NCBI RefSeq assembly: GCF_040412425.1
Contig: NC_089777.1
Coordinates: 36,470,037-36,534,036, forward strand
Reading direction: 5' to 3'
DNA length: 64,000 nt
Origin: Macrobrachium rosenbergii
Taxonomy: Eukaryota; Arthropoda; Malacostraca; Decapoda; Palaemonidae
Shown: one piece after another, positions 50,292-64,000 of the stretch
How positions within the stretch are numbered: the stretch's first letter is position 1
Layout of the letters: each line of letters opens with the position of its first letter
Notes under the pieces: model-generated
The model's input: the letters and a program-made list of their open reading frames with translations, nothing else
Databases searched by the model: none
Told to the model about the DNA's origin: nothing
Made by a program: the position numbers and the translations under genes

Positions 50292-51554
50292 TTAAGTCAA
50301 CAGAAAACCACAAATACTGTAGGTATCTTCAGTATTAGTTAACTCCAATCCCTCTGTCAAATTACTTTTCTTTTCAGTAGCTGTCTTTGTAGCTATTAAT
50401 TCAATCCCTTCTGTATCCCAAACAAATCCTTTGAAATCATATTTCCCTGACTCCTTTACAGACTTTCCCTTTTTCTTATGTATCTTCCTTTTTGTAACCA
50501 TTACTGCTTGTTTATTTCCCCAGAAACTAACCTCTTCTTCGTCTGTAACTTCTCTACCTTTCTCTCTTGCAAAGATTTCAATTATCGGATGTATTCTTAA
50601 ATATTCTGGGGGTTCTCTCCATTTCCTTAACTGATTATGATATGCTCGAATTTCTTCCTTTTCTCCTTTTTCGTTTTCATACTCAAATCCATAGCTCAAT
50701 CCATTTGACCAAACTCTTCCTACCTCGTATGGTCCTTCATATTTGTCACGCATTTGATTTACTGTCTGTCCATCCTTTTCAACTACTTCCTTTAACGCTT
50801 TATCACCCACTTTATAACTCTCAAATTTTTTATTAGCTTGTCTCCACATCTGCTCCTCCTCACTTGAACTTAATGTTGCTTTTACAAATCTCTCATAATT
50901 CATAATATATTTGCCAGTGCTTTTATGTACTGACACATTGTAAACTGAAAGAGCCTTACCTAACCACAAATCCCATTCATTCTCTCTTTCAGTCATCATT
51001 TGCAACAGCTCACTCAAAGTACTTATGGTCATATCTGCTAACCCATTAGTGCTAGGCATGTAGGGAGTTGTCAGTACATTCCATATCACCCATTCTTTTA
51101 ACATTTGCTCAAACGGTCTTCCAACAAACTTAGGTCCGTTGTCACTCAACACTCACACAGGCCTTCTCACGCAGGCACGCAGGCAACAAACTTGTGCTGA
51201 CCAGCCTCGCTACGTTCGCACTCATGTTATTCTTCTTAGGTACACAACTCACAAACTTACTCTTGTGATCCACCATCATTACTGCTCCTACATTTCTCTC
51301 GCAGTTAGCGGGAAAGAAACACAATCAATCACCACTAACTCAAACCGCAGGCTTGCATATACTCCCTGATACTTTCCTCTCTGAAACTCTTCACGCGTAG
51401 TCGCCACGTCTGCACAAATTCTCAAATACGGCAAAAACATTCTCTCTTTCATGCACTCGACCAACTTAAATCTTCCCATATGGCCGTACCTATCATGTAT
51501 TAATTTACACTTTCCCAGAGTACCACTTTCCAAGAAAACAGGTGCATACAGCAT
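50292..51554 (-). pseudogene. Gypsy integrase
   Basis: Zinc-binding region at 51500 (HDRYGHMGRFKLVECMKE), core with VMMVDHKSKFVSCVPKK (first Asp, about 51270), and LSDNGPKFVGRPFEQMLKEW (second Asp, 51140). The site of the catalytic Glu reads STNGLADMTISTLSELL, where Asp or another residue stands in place of the usual Glu. The C-terminal GPY-type segment is DKYEGPYEVGRVWSNGLSYG (about 50745), with a long charged tail to 50292. Frame changes lie near 51150 and 51290. Confidence 0.8.
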
Positions 51555-52536
51555 ATTAATTCACCTAACCATTCTCTCAAAAAGTAGACTATGCCTTCGC
51601 AAAAGACAAACATATATGCAAATCTTTTATAGTCTCTTAAGACTAAAGGCCATAATCTTAACGGCATTTTCCTCCTTACACAGGCTTAACTCACTCACAG
51701 AGGAACTTCTTCGCTCCATTTTGTCTACATCTAAAGTCAGTAAGTCGCTATCACTCCCACCGGCTTCTAGCACATCCTCATTCGCACTCTGACCCATACT
51801 AACTAACCCTACAAACTTAGCCATACAGACCGACTCATTCTGTATCCTGGCTACGACCGACTCCTCCTTTAACAATAATCCCCTCTTTACATCTCGAAAA
51901 ATCTACTCCAAACAGGAAACAACAAGGTATTTGTTGGTCTCCTAATACCACAAATCTAAAGTCTGTCTCCAAATCTCCTACTTGAATCTTCAATTTTACT
52001 TCTTCCCATCCAGAAATTCTTCCTGTAATTCCTTTTATTGGAACATTCACTGATCTTCTTTCAACACTCCAGCTCATCCTTTCTACATCACTAACAACTG
52101 AGGAAATCTTTGCCCCTGTATCACAAATCTACAATACTAACCTTGGTTTACACTAACTCCAGCTGTCATTTCATCACTTCTATCTTGTTCACACTGATAC
52201 ACCTCTGTCTCACCGAACAGATTTCTTTTTCATCTTCCCCTGATCATCCACTGCTAACAGTGCAGAACCCCTGATCATCCACTGCTAACAGTACAGAAGG
52301 TTCTGCTTCCCTAATGCTTTCTTCCCCCACACACTTCCTTTCATAATTCTTCCTCTCAACAACCCAGTTATAGTGCACCCCACTTAAACACTGCAAGTGC
52401 AACACACAATCACCCCCTTTCATTCCTTCTTTATGTTACACTATGGGTTTACTACCACCAAAGTACACGTTTACACTACCACTTGATACTTCCTACTCAC
52501 CACAATTAACACCTCTTGGAACGGAACCACTCTCGG

Positions 52537-53036
52537 TCACATCATCACTTTCAACTCCTTATACTGGCTCACATTCTTCAACCTCAAACATCCAGGCACT
52601 CTTGCTTTCAATCTGTCATTTGCTAAATCTCTGAACCCGTACCATACACTTTCAAATAAAAAATCTCCACCTCTACTCTCACGGGCAACTACAAACCCAT
52701 TTGGCAAATTCTCAGGATTTATATCCCCTCTCTTTTCTATAGTTAGTTCTCCATGTAATCTGGACATCAGATCCGCAACATTTCTTTTCCCCGGGATGTA
52801 CTCTACTACAGAATCAAAAACACTCAAATCTTCCAACGTTCTTGCAATCCTTCCATCCGCACCTTTCTTCTTTGCAAATGCACAAGAGGCTGATGATCCG
52901 TTCTTACTACAAATTTCACTCTGTACAAGAACGGTCTCAAAGCTTTTACACAAAATCTCAATGCTGCCAACTCTCTTTCAATCACCGAATACTTTCTTTC
53001 AGCTACACTAAAGGCCTTAGACACATAAGCCAACAC
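52537..53036 (-). pseudogene. Gypsy RNase H
   Basis: LAYVSKAFSVAERKYSVIER, then FVVRTDHQPLVHLQRRKVRM with the catalytic Asp, and VEYIPGKRNVADLMSRL, the usual end of the domain. One frame change near 52850. Between this and the integrase (51555-52536) the frames are too broken to read reliably. Confidence 0.75.
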
Positions 53037-53186
53037 TCTCTCTCAACTCCATTCACCACCTGTTCTTGCATCAGACATCCACCCATTGACATACCACTAG
53101 CGTCAGTACTGTATATACTTGCAACCAACTTACTTGCATTTGGATTATAGTCTGGATATGCCAACTTTACTTATTTTACTACCTCT

Positions 53187-54016
53187 TTAATAATAAATAG
53201 CTTTAATAATAAATTTCCTGCCAAATTCTGCTAATCCCAGAAATGCACGTAACTCATGCACTGTCCTAGGTCGCTGGAAATCTCTCACTTTCCCTACAGT
53301 TTCTCTGACTTTCGCAGGCCAGATGCACTCACCATATGCCATAAAAATTCCCTCTTCCGCAAACCACTCACACTTCGCCATTTTCATTTTTGCACACACT
53401 TCTTCCAACTTTTGCAACACTGCATTCACCAACCTCTTATGCTCCTCCACTGTCTTACTAACCACCAAAATATCCAAAAAGACCATCACATTTTCACGAG
53501 GAAACTCACTCAATGCCACATTTATAGCTCTCTGAAAAGCAGCAGGTGCATTTGCTAACCCAAAAACTAAGATTTCCAAACTGATAGTACTTCGTAGACG
53601 TAGAAAAAGCAGTTATTGGCCAGGAATCTTCGGCGACTGGCATCTGGTAATACCCCCTTACCAGATCCATCTTAGTAAATACCTTCATCCCATGCATACT
53701 ATACACACACTCTGACACTACGCACTTTGGGAATCGATCTTTTTCTGTCACCTCATTCACTCTCCGATAATCTACACACATTCTCAACTTTCTGTCCGGT
53801 TTCCTTACTGGTACAATAGAACTTTCCACGCACTTTCACTCCTCCTTTCTCTAACTGTTCAAACTGCTGTTCAATCTCTTTCATCACTGGGGCAGGAAAA
53901 TGTTTGGGTCTTTGGTAAATTGGTGTCTGGTCTGTCAATTTATTCTTGATTCTGTTAATTTCCTGGTTCCAAAGTCTGTCTCCCTGACTCAATACTTTCC
54001 TCGTTTCCCACAGCAT
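53187..54016 (-). pseudogene. Gypsy reverse transcriptase
   Basis: Order: MKEIEQQFEQLEKGGVKVRG (about 53880), SSIVPVRKPDRKLRMCVDYR (53825), FTKMDLVRGYYQMPVAEDSW (first Asp, about 53690), FGLANAPAAFQRAINVALSE (53570), then VMVFLDILVVSKTVEEHKRL where the family has two adjacent Asp. Only one Asp remains, so the active site is lost. HELRAFLGLAEFGRKFI closes the connection domain (53240). Frame changes near 53815 and 53575. Confidence 0.82.
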
Positions 54017-54069
54017 CTCGTATACTTCTTGTTTTTCATATCTTTACAACCTATTCCCCTCCATCGTTT

Positions 54070-54414
54070 CTAATTGGTATTTCCACATACCTGTACACAA
54101 ACTTTCGGATTACTTGTATCTAATATCCCGTCAAATACATGAGCTTGTCTTTTTATTTTATAACACGCATCGCCTCCTACCACATACATTATTCCAGCTT
54201 CATTTACTTCAACGCCAAGATTCTCTCTCCACCCTATTTTCACACTTAAGTGTTTTATTGATTCTTTAAACTTAATATCCACTTTTACTTCTGACCCTTC
54301 AATACCTTTAACATAACCAATACAAACATCGTTTCTTAATTCCTCCTTCATTCTATCGAACGCTTTTCTATACACCACATTCCCTTCACAACCAGTATCC
54401 ACCAGCGCTTTCAA
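54070..54414 (-). pseudogene. Gypsy aspartic protease
   Basis: KALVDTGCEGNVVYRKAFDR gives the DTG active-site motif near 54405. A retropepsin-like fold would follow, ending about 54070. It lies between zinc knuckles and RT, as in Gypsy. No stop in the visible frame, but the links to both neighbours are broken. Confidence 0.72.
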
Positions 54415-54531
54415 ATCTACTCTGCCTCATTCTACCACTATGCATAAACAACGATTCCATTTCTCTCCAGTGTTCTCACTAATATTTAACACTTCTAACC
54501 CTTTTATATCTGAGGATTCACCGCACCATTT

Positions 54532-55098
54532 CTAGTTTCCTTGGTTCACAATTTTGCTCTTACACATTTCCGTTGGGTATCCATCCGTCTCACAATTACT
54601 GCAATGACTTCTAGGACTTTTACACATTCTGGTGAAATGTCCTTTTCCTCCACAATTACCACTCTTCGTTACATCAGCCATATTCAAGATTCCATTTCTA
54701 TTCCTCTGGCAATTTTGTATGATGTGCCCCTGTCCACAACCAAAACATTTCAGCTTGTCTACCTTCTGACAGTCTTTAATTAAATGGCCTTTTTCTCCGC
54801 AACTAAAACAAGTACCCACTGCCCATCTGTAAGCTGAGTTTTCATGCCCTATTCCCCCACATCTGAAACATTTTTACTCCCTGATGCTCATCCTCATTTT
54901 GGTCCTCTTACATTTCCACTAGGCCTATTTCCATTAAAGTATTGTCCTCCCACATTTACGTTTCTGTATCTTTCCTTACTTCTACTTCCACCCCTGTTCC
55001 AATTATTTCTACCCTTAGTATTTTGCATACTTCTGTCTCTGGATCTCTGGATCGTTCACCCTTCTGGTATTCCTCCAATAACTTCCCTACAACCTTAA
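54532..55098 (-). pseudogene. Gypsy nucleocapsid zinc knuckles and end of gag
   Basis: CCHC knuckles on minus: CFSCGEKGHLIKDC, CFGCGQGHIIQNC (one residue short between second Cys and His), NCGGKGHFTRMC (first Cys lost) and CSNCETDGYPTEMC (His replaced by Tyr). A further upstream one, CFRCGGIGHENSAYR, has Tyr at the last ligand. Several knuckles are therefore damaged. The gag frame upstream is cut at 55095 by the piggyBac-like element. Confidence 0.78.
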
Positions 55099-57300
55099 CC
55101 CTTAAACGCCGAGCCTCTGTTTACAAAAACGTCTCCTGTATGCCGGCGGCGTTCGGGAGTTAGCGCCGAAGCGGAAAAAAAGTTTTTTTTAAAAATCACA
55201 GCACGCTTAGTTTTTAAGATTAAGAGTTCATTTTTGGCTCCTTTTTTCTGTCATTGCCTAAAGTTTAGTATGCAACCATCAGAAATTAAAAAAATATCAT
55301 TATCATACATAAATATTGAAATATATGACAGCGCAAAAAAAAATGTTCATATATAATTTTATACAAATCGCGTTGTGAGCAAAACAGTTAAAGCTAACGG
55401 TTTTTTTTTCTTTGTATTGTACACTAAATTGCGATGATTTTGGTATATAACAAATTGTAAAATGATCAAAGCAACACAGAGAAAATATTATCACAAAATG
55501 ATGCATGAATTCGTAACGAGCTGACGTAAAAAAATTTTTTTTTCAAAAATTCACCATAAATCGAAATATTGTGCTAGAGACTTCCCGTTTGTTGAAAAAT
55601 GAAGCTAATTGATTGAATATTACTAGACTGTAAGTGTTTTAGCTTACAATTGCAGTTTTCAACCATTTCGGTCGAGTTAAAGTTGACCGAAAGTATTTTT
55701 TCTATTTATCGAGATTTATATGAAAATATTTCAAAACTGATAAAAGCTACAACCATGAGTTATTTTCTGTTGTATTGTAAATGAAATTGCGCACATTTTC
55801 ATATATAAAACTTTATGTAACGACTAATATAAAACGGTGCAAACATTACGACAACGTGACAAAAGAATTTCTGAGATGTTCGGCCGAGTTACTGCGCGGA
55901 CGTAAGGAAAATGTTTTTTCAAAAATTCACCATAAATCGAAATATTGTGCTAGAGACTTCCAATTTATTGCAAAATGAAGGTAAATGATTGAATATTACT
56001 AGAATGTAAGAGTTTTAGCTTACAATTGCGTTTTTCGACCATTTCGGTCGAGTTAAAGTTGACCGAAGGTTGAAATTTTGGCAGTTATCGTGATTTATGT
56101 GAAAATATTTCAAAACTGATAAAAGCTACAACCATGAGCTATTATCTTTTGTATTCTACATGAAATTGCGCACATTGTCATATATAAAAGTTTATGTAAC
56201 GACTAATGTAAAACGATGCAAACATTACGACAACGTGACGAAAGAATTTCTGAGATGTTCGGCCGAGTTACCGCGCGCAGATGTAAGGAAAAAGTTTTTA
56301 TTTTTTTTTCAGAAATTCACCATAAATCGAAATATTGCGCTAGAGACTTCCAGTTTGTTGCAAAATGAAGGTACATGATTGAATATTACTAGAATGTAAG
56401 AGTTTTAGCTTATAATTGCGTTTTTTTACCATTTCGGTCGAGTTAAAGTTGACCGAAGGTTGATATTTTGGCAGTTATCGTGATTTATATGAAAATATTT
56501 CAAAACTGATAAAAGCTACAACCATGAGTTATTTTCTGTTGTATTCTACATGAAATTGCGCGCATTTCCATATATAAAACTTTATGTAACGACTAATATA
56601 AAACGGTGCAAACATTACGACAATGTGACGAAAGAATTTCTGGCATGGATGTAAGGAAAATTTTTTTTTTTTCAAAAATTCACCATAAATCGAAATATTG
56701 TGCTAGAGACTTCCAATTTGTTGCAAAATGAAGGTACATGATTGAATATTACTAGAATGTAAGAGTTTTAGCTTACAATTGCGTTTTTTTACCATTTCGG
56801 TCGAGTTAAAGTTGATCGAAGGTTGAAAAATTTTGGCAGTTATTGTGGTTTATATGAAAATATTTCCAAACTGATAAAAGCTACAACCATGGGTTGTATG
56901 TTGCTGTATTTTACATGAAATTGCGCACATCTTCATATATAAAACTTTATGTAACGGCTAATATAAAACAGTGCAAAACTTATGACAAAATGACGAAAGA
57001 ATTTCTGACATTTTCGGCCGAAGTTACAGCATGGCGGGCGTAAGAAAAAGTTTTTTCAAAAATTCACCATAAATCGAAATATTGTGCTAGAGACTTCCAA
57101 TTTGTTGCAAAATGAAGGTAAATAATTGAATATTACTGGAATGTAAGAGTTTTAGCTTACAATTGCATTTTTCAACCATTTCGGTCGAGTCAAAGTTGAT
57201 CGAAGGTTGAAATTTTTTGTAGTCGACGTACGGTACGTCCACTCGGCGCCCAACAGACAATTTTAGTCGACGTATGATACGTCCAGTCGGCGTTTAAGGG
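55099..57300. mobile_element. piggyBac-like non-autonomous element filled with a 375-bp satellite
   Basis: TTAA at 55095-55098 and 57301-57304 flank inverted ends CCCTTAAACGCCGA and TCGGCGTTTAAGGG. A TTAA duplication with ends starting CCC is the mark of piggyBac transposition. The 2.2-kb inside has no transposase and is mainly a tandem array (55563-57230). Near the right end are GTCGACGTACGGTACGTCC-like palindromic blocks. Inserted in the gag region of the Gypsy element; a second copy starts at 62244. Confidence 0.8.
55563..57230. repeat. Tandem repeat, five units of 363-390 bp
   Basis: Unit landmark CGAAATATTGTGCTAGAGAC (CGAAATATTGCGCTAGAGAC in the third unit) occurs at 55563, 55938, 56328, 56691 and 57075. 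Each unit also has TTTCGGTCGAGTTAAAGTTG and AAAAGCTACAACCATGAG. Open frames at 55781 and 56160 start at the same place in neighbouring units and resemble each other only because the units do. Confidence 0.92.
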
Positions 57301-57304
57301 TTAA

Positions 57305-58468
57305 TATCTTCATTTATCCGAGCATCTCTGTATGATGTATCACCACCTACATTCAATCTTGCACATAACTCTTTTTCTTCTTCACAATCACACTTTAAAT
57401 CTTCTAAAATTTCTAAGACATCTTCCCAATTTATACTTTTACCATCCCATTTCTTACTTCTTTTCACTTTACATTACTGTAATGTTTCTACTTACTTTTT
57501 TCAGGTATTGTTACCAAAAACTTCTTCATTAGCTTCTTATTTCGTTCAATATTTTTGCCCCCAAATTTCTTTCTTGCTGATGTTTCCAATCTGTGAGCAT
57601 ATAATACTACCTCTTCTCCAGGTTTCATTTTTCCTTCTTCGAAGCGATTATCTTCCTTAAATACAATACTACCTCTCATCCTATAGACTTGTGTCTGATT
57701 ATCCTGTCTTTTAAGGTGTCATATGGTAGTTCACACTCACAAATGCTCTTACAATATTCCTTCAATCTTCCCTCCAAAAACTCTCCCAGCTGAGTTGCCC
57801 ATACCTGATTATTATTACCATAATTTTGCCTACAATATCTGTCATATATAATAAAATATTCCTTAATATCCTTTCCCTTTCTTAGATCATATTTAGCAAT
57901 TCGTGAACTTTTTCCTCACTACTAGTTCCCAGTAAGTCACTTTCTATGTCACAACTATCTTTCGTTGGTTCATACCCCTTTTGTTTCATCTTAGGCTTCT
58001 TACTTTGACTCTTTTTCTTATCTTCCTCTTCCTTGCTACTTATTTCTTCATAATGCCTCCTGCCCAACTATCATTTTCTTCCCTTGACAAACCACCTCCA
58101 ACAGCTCTTGAGTCTCTTCTGGGTACTTTTATAATAGCTCCTTTACTCCTATCTTCCTTCATTCCTTTATCTCCCTCTCCCAATCCTTTCAAAACATTTG
58201 CTATTTTTCTGTCTAGTAATTCTCCTATCTCTGCCCTTATTCTTATTGAATGTTCACCTGAGGCTTCTACCATCCCTAAGTGCTTACTAAATCCTTCCAA
58301 AGCTTTAGCTTTTTTCCTTTCCACCATTTCCCCTATCTCCGTCTTCAATCTTTTTAATCTCTCCTTTGAGGCATATACCGCCTCAAGTAGCTGTTCCCTT
58401 TCTGGACTAAACAACTTTTCACCCGCTGTTAATTCCCTTTCACCTTCCATATTTCCTCCTCCTGCCAT
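57305..58468 (-). pseudogene. Gypsy gag, N-terminal and middle parts
   Basis: Starts MAGGGNMEGERELTAGEKLF at 58468. A charged coiled-coil-like stretch follows (ASKERLKRLKTEIGEMVERK), then a Lys/Glu-rich segment (SSKEEEDKKKSQSKKPKMKQ), then MKPGEEVVLYAHRLETSARK and NKKLMKKFLVTIPEK, which resemble Gypsy capsid. Frame changes near 58050 and 57880. Confidence 0.65.
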
Positions 58469-58513
58469 CTAACAGGTTGTTTTACGTTATCTTACTGACA
58501 CTCTCCCTTCGAG

Positions 58514-58532
58514 GGCCCCACGTTGGACGCCA
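58514..58532 (-). promoter_or_regulatory. Gypsy primer-binding site
   Basis: On minus, TGGCGTCCAACGTGGGGCC lies 8 nt inside the LTR edge. TGG-initial sequence is the complement of a tRNA 3' CCA end. The primer tRNA was not identified. Confidence 0.6.
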
Positions 58533-58540
58533 AAGAAATA

Positions 58541-58883
58541 TGTTGGGGCCTCGATCAGTAGAACAGAGTAGAGTAAAGAAAGGGGCAAATGATGTCGAGT
58601 GGAAATAAGTTAGGTTACTCAAACAAATATTCTTAACACTAATTTATTCTTAAAACTAACTTACAACTAATAAAGTTTAACATCTTTTACCCCTAGGAGG
58701 TCAAAACTAAATACTGTAACAGCAAAAACAACACTACAAACAAACACATAGAACTTCAGTTTACTTTAAAATGCATATATATAAGAAGTTCCAAAATTTA
58801 ACAACTAACTTTCACTCATCAATCCCACTCATACACACAACAACCTTGACTCTAGAAAAAAACAAATTCACAAAAGAATCAAA

Positions 58884-58884
<1 letters not shown>
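58541..58884 (-). repeat. Gypsy 5' LTR (readable part)
   Basis: Begins TGTTGGGGCCTCGATCAG in + orientation at the inner edge. It is uninterrupted where the left LTR has DIRS and Tc1, so it provides both empty sites. The outer part disappears in the (TA)n tract at 58884. Confidence 0.85.
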
Positions 58885-59262
<378 letters not shown>

Positions 59263-59264
59263 AT

Positions 59265-61382
<2,118 letters not shown>

Positions 61383-61456
<74 letters not shown>
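61383..61456. repeat. (TA)n microsatellite
   Basis: TA run directly against the left end of the CAGTCCC-type MITE at 61458. Confidence 0.95.
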
Positions 61457-61840
<384 letters not shown>

Positions 61841-61899
61841 GTGTTTGTGCATGTGTATGTGTGTGTGTAGAATCTACTGGTCACTTATCAGATACATAT

Positions 61900-62045
61900 G
61901 TAATTGTAATAGCCACAATGCCCTCTTAACTTCTCGAATTCTTCGCACTTTTTTAGATTTGCTTGTCAATATAAAGCTGTAAGATCCAAGTGCAAGAAAT
62001 TGAAGTGTAATAGCCACAGTGCCCTCTTAACTTGTCGAATGTGAG
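61900..62045. repeat. Direct repeat, about 100-bp spacing
   Basis: TGTAATAGCCACAATGCCCT (near 61907) and TGTAATAGCCACAGTGCCCT (near 62008), both followed by CTTAACTT.TCGAAT. Probably tail parts of a short interspersed element. Confidence 0.75.
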
Positions 62046-62124
62046 GATGGGTCTATTCCAGCTTTAATAAATATATCTGAAAATGACTGGTGTATGTATG
62101 TATGAGAGGTAATAGACTTTTATC

Positions 62125-62200
62125 CTTCTTGTGGTCAGGTCGGCAATGTGACCTCCTTGTGATTATGGTGACATGGGTTTGTTTCCCACGACAGGAAATT
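62125..62200 (+). repeat. tRNA-derived SINE head
   Basis: TTGTGGTCAGGTCGGCAATG resembles an A box and GGGTTTGTTTCCC a B box, about 35 bp apart, with TGTGATTATGGTG between them as in tRNA-like SINE heads. It is too diverged to be a functional tRNA gene. Confidence 0.5.
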
Positions 62201-62243
62201 TCAAATCAGTGACAAGCCAAAAAGTGTGAAGAATTTGAGTTAA

Positions 62244-64000
62244 CCTTTAACGGACTGACATATTTTACGTCGACAAAAGTTGTCTGTCGGGTGTTCACGT
62301 CGACTACAAAAAGATTTTTAAATATTTAAAAAATACTTAAAGGCCTCGTTTGTTTTGTTTACAAGCGTGACCCAGCTGCGCATTCGCGAATTTCTTTCTT
62401 ATCCCAAAAGAAAGCATCAGCTAACTCTGCTGAAAATCTCAGAAATTCTTTAGTCACTCGGTCGTAATTTTTGCACTGTTTTCATTAGCCTTTACATAAA
62501 GTTTTATATATGAAAATGTGTGCAATTTCATGTAGAATACAACAAAAAATAACTCATGGATGTAAATTTTATCAATTTTGACATATTTTCATGTAAATCA
62601 TGATAAGTGCCAAAATTTCAACCTTCGGTCAAATTTGACTCGACCAAAATGGTTGAAAAATGCAATTGTATGCTAAAACTCCTCCATTCTAGTAATATTC
62701 AATCATTTGCCTTCATTTTGCAACAAACGAGAAGTCTCTAGCACAATATTTCGATTTATGGTGAATTTTTGAAAAAAAAACTTTTTCCTTACGTCCGCGG
62801 TAACTCTGCTGAAAATCTCTGAAATTCTTTGGTCACTTTGTCGTAATTTTTGCACTGTTTTGTATTAGCCATTACATAAAGTTTTATATATGAAAATGTG
62901 CGCAATTTCATGCAGAATACAACAAAATTAACTCATGGTTGTAGCTTTTATCAATTTTGACATATTTTCATATAAATCACGATAAGTGCCAAAATTTCAA
63001 CCTTCAGTCAACTTTGACTCGACCGAAATGGTCGAAAAACGTAATTGTAAGCTAAAACTCTTATATTATAGTAATACTCAATTATTTACCTTCATTTTGC
63101 AACAAATGAGAAGTCTAGCACAACATTTCGATTTATGGTGAATTTTTTAAAAAACTTTCCTTACGTCCGCGCTAACTCTGCTGAAAATCTTGTAAGAGCC
63201 TGACGCCGTCTCTTCCAAACACGTGTGTGTTCGTGTGTTCGTCGTCCATCAGAGTGGACAAGACAACAAGGGCATCTCGTTTTCTTTCTCTAAAGGAACG
63301 CGATTTCAACCATATAATATTTCCGTCTGTTTCTCCCTAACCATTGTTGTCTTGATGTATGTACAATCACCACTATTTGCATTGCCATGCAAGCATTCTA
63401 ATCATGTACTCATAATGTTCCAACAAATCTTCTGTATCAAACTGTGTGTATGTTTCTGTTTGTGAAGACGCCAAACATCTCGCCACTCCGATGGACGACG
63501 AACACACACGTTTGGAAGAGACGGCGTCAGGCTCTTACAATCTCAAAAATTCTTTAGTCACTTTGTCGTAATTTTTGCACAGTTTTATATTAGCCGTTAC
63601 ATAAAGTTTTATATATGGAAATGTGCGCAATTTCATGTAGAATACAACAAAAATAACTCATGGTTGTAGCTTTTATCGATTTTGACATATTTTCATATAA
63701 ATCACGATGTGCCAAATTTCAACCTTTGGTCAAATTTGACTCGACCGAAATGGTCGAAAAATGCAATTGTATGCTAAAACTCTTACATTCTAGTAATATT
63801 CAATCATTTGCCTTCATTTTGCAACAAACGAGAAGTCTCTAGCACAATATTTCGATTTATGGTGAATTTTTGAAAAAACGTTTTCCTTACGTCCACGCTA
63901 ACTCTGCTGAAAATCTCAGAAATTCTTTGGTCACTTTGTCGTAATTTTTGCACTGTTTTGTATTAGCCGTTACATAAAGTTTTATGTATGAAAATGTGCG
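62244..64000. mobile_element. Second piggyBac-like satellite element, inverted, cut by the window end
   Basis: TTAA at 62240-62243, then CCTTTAACGGACTGACATAT, related to the reverse complement of the right end of the first copy (TACGTCGAC...TTGTCTGT block). Inside are at least three and a half satellite units in opposite orientation: landmark GAAGTCTCTAGCACAATATT at 62731, a variant at 63110, and again at 63832. The last interval is enlarged by the MITE at 63191. The right end lies outside the window. Confidence 0.8.
63191..63539. mobile_element. MITE with about 55-bp inverted ends inside a satellite unit
   Basis: TGTAAGAGCCTGACGCCGTC at 63191 is matched by GACGGCGTCAGGCTCTTACA ending at 63539. 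Arms continue through TCTTCCAAAC and a GTTCGTCGTCCATC block. ATCT stands on both sides. The intact units (for example at 62440) have CTGAAAATCTCAGAAATTC here, giving the empty site. No ORF. Not the same as the other MITE families in the window. Confidence 0.85.

Noticed and set aside
55781..56378. Similar open frames MKLRTFSYIKLY and MKLRTLSYIKVY in neighbouring units
   Set aside because: Similarity is explained by the satellite repeat, the frames are not kept in other units, and lengths differ.
55563..57230. CRISPR-like regular repetition
   Set aside because: Units are 363-390 bp and tandem without spacers, in a eukaryotic genome.
62125..62200. Functional tRNA gene
   Set aside because: The B box is changed (GGTTTGTTTCC) and no convincing acceptor stem pairs; kept only as a SINE head.

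Overview
The window is eukaryotic, AT-rich, intron-bearing and packed with transposable elements. The combination of long (TA)n tracts, Tigger/pogo elements with CAGTGACCCCTCG ends, DIRS retroelements and tRNA-like SINEs suggests an arthropod, most likely a decapod crustacean. That assignment is inference; no species is claimed.

Host genes. The only host gene I can name is the 3' end of a beta-secretase (BACE)-like membrane aspartyl protease on the + strand. An internal exon lies at 3521-3637 and the terminal exon, encoding the transmembrane segment and short tail, at 16782-16975. The phases match (phase 1 out, phase 1 in). The 13.1-kb intron between them holds DIRS fragments, a 3.0-kb Tigger element and several MITEs. 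A possible first coding exon of an unidentified gene lies at 18903-18954. No rRNA, standard tRNA gene or CRISPR array was seen.

Layout. 1-2.5 kb: a tandem duplication, a broken Merlin-type transposase (minus strand), a 316-bp palindrome and a MITE end. 3.5-17 kb: BACE-like exons and their TE-filled intron. 17-24 kb: mostly anonymous sequence. 24.4-26.8 kb: a decayed DIRS-like element of a second subfamily. 30-31 kb: two MITEs. 33.3-36.6 kb: a large old element with about 350-bp inverted ends and an unnamed decayed ORF.

39.6-58.9 kb is a nested complex. A Ty3/Gypsy element on the minus strand sits next to a non-LTR-type RT tail. Its 3' LTR was hit by a complete-looking DIRS element (about 39748-47445) and by a Tc1/mariner element (about 47641-49046). 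Its gag region was hit by a piggyBac-like, TTAA-flanked, satellite-bearing element (55099-57300). A second, inverted copy of the satellite-bearing element starts at 62244 and runs off the window; it carries its own MITE at 63191-63539. Comparing the two Gypsy LTRs gives the empty site for the DIRS insertion.

Every transposon reading frame I followed is broken by stops or frameshifts, so the elements look inactive as they stand.
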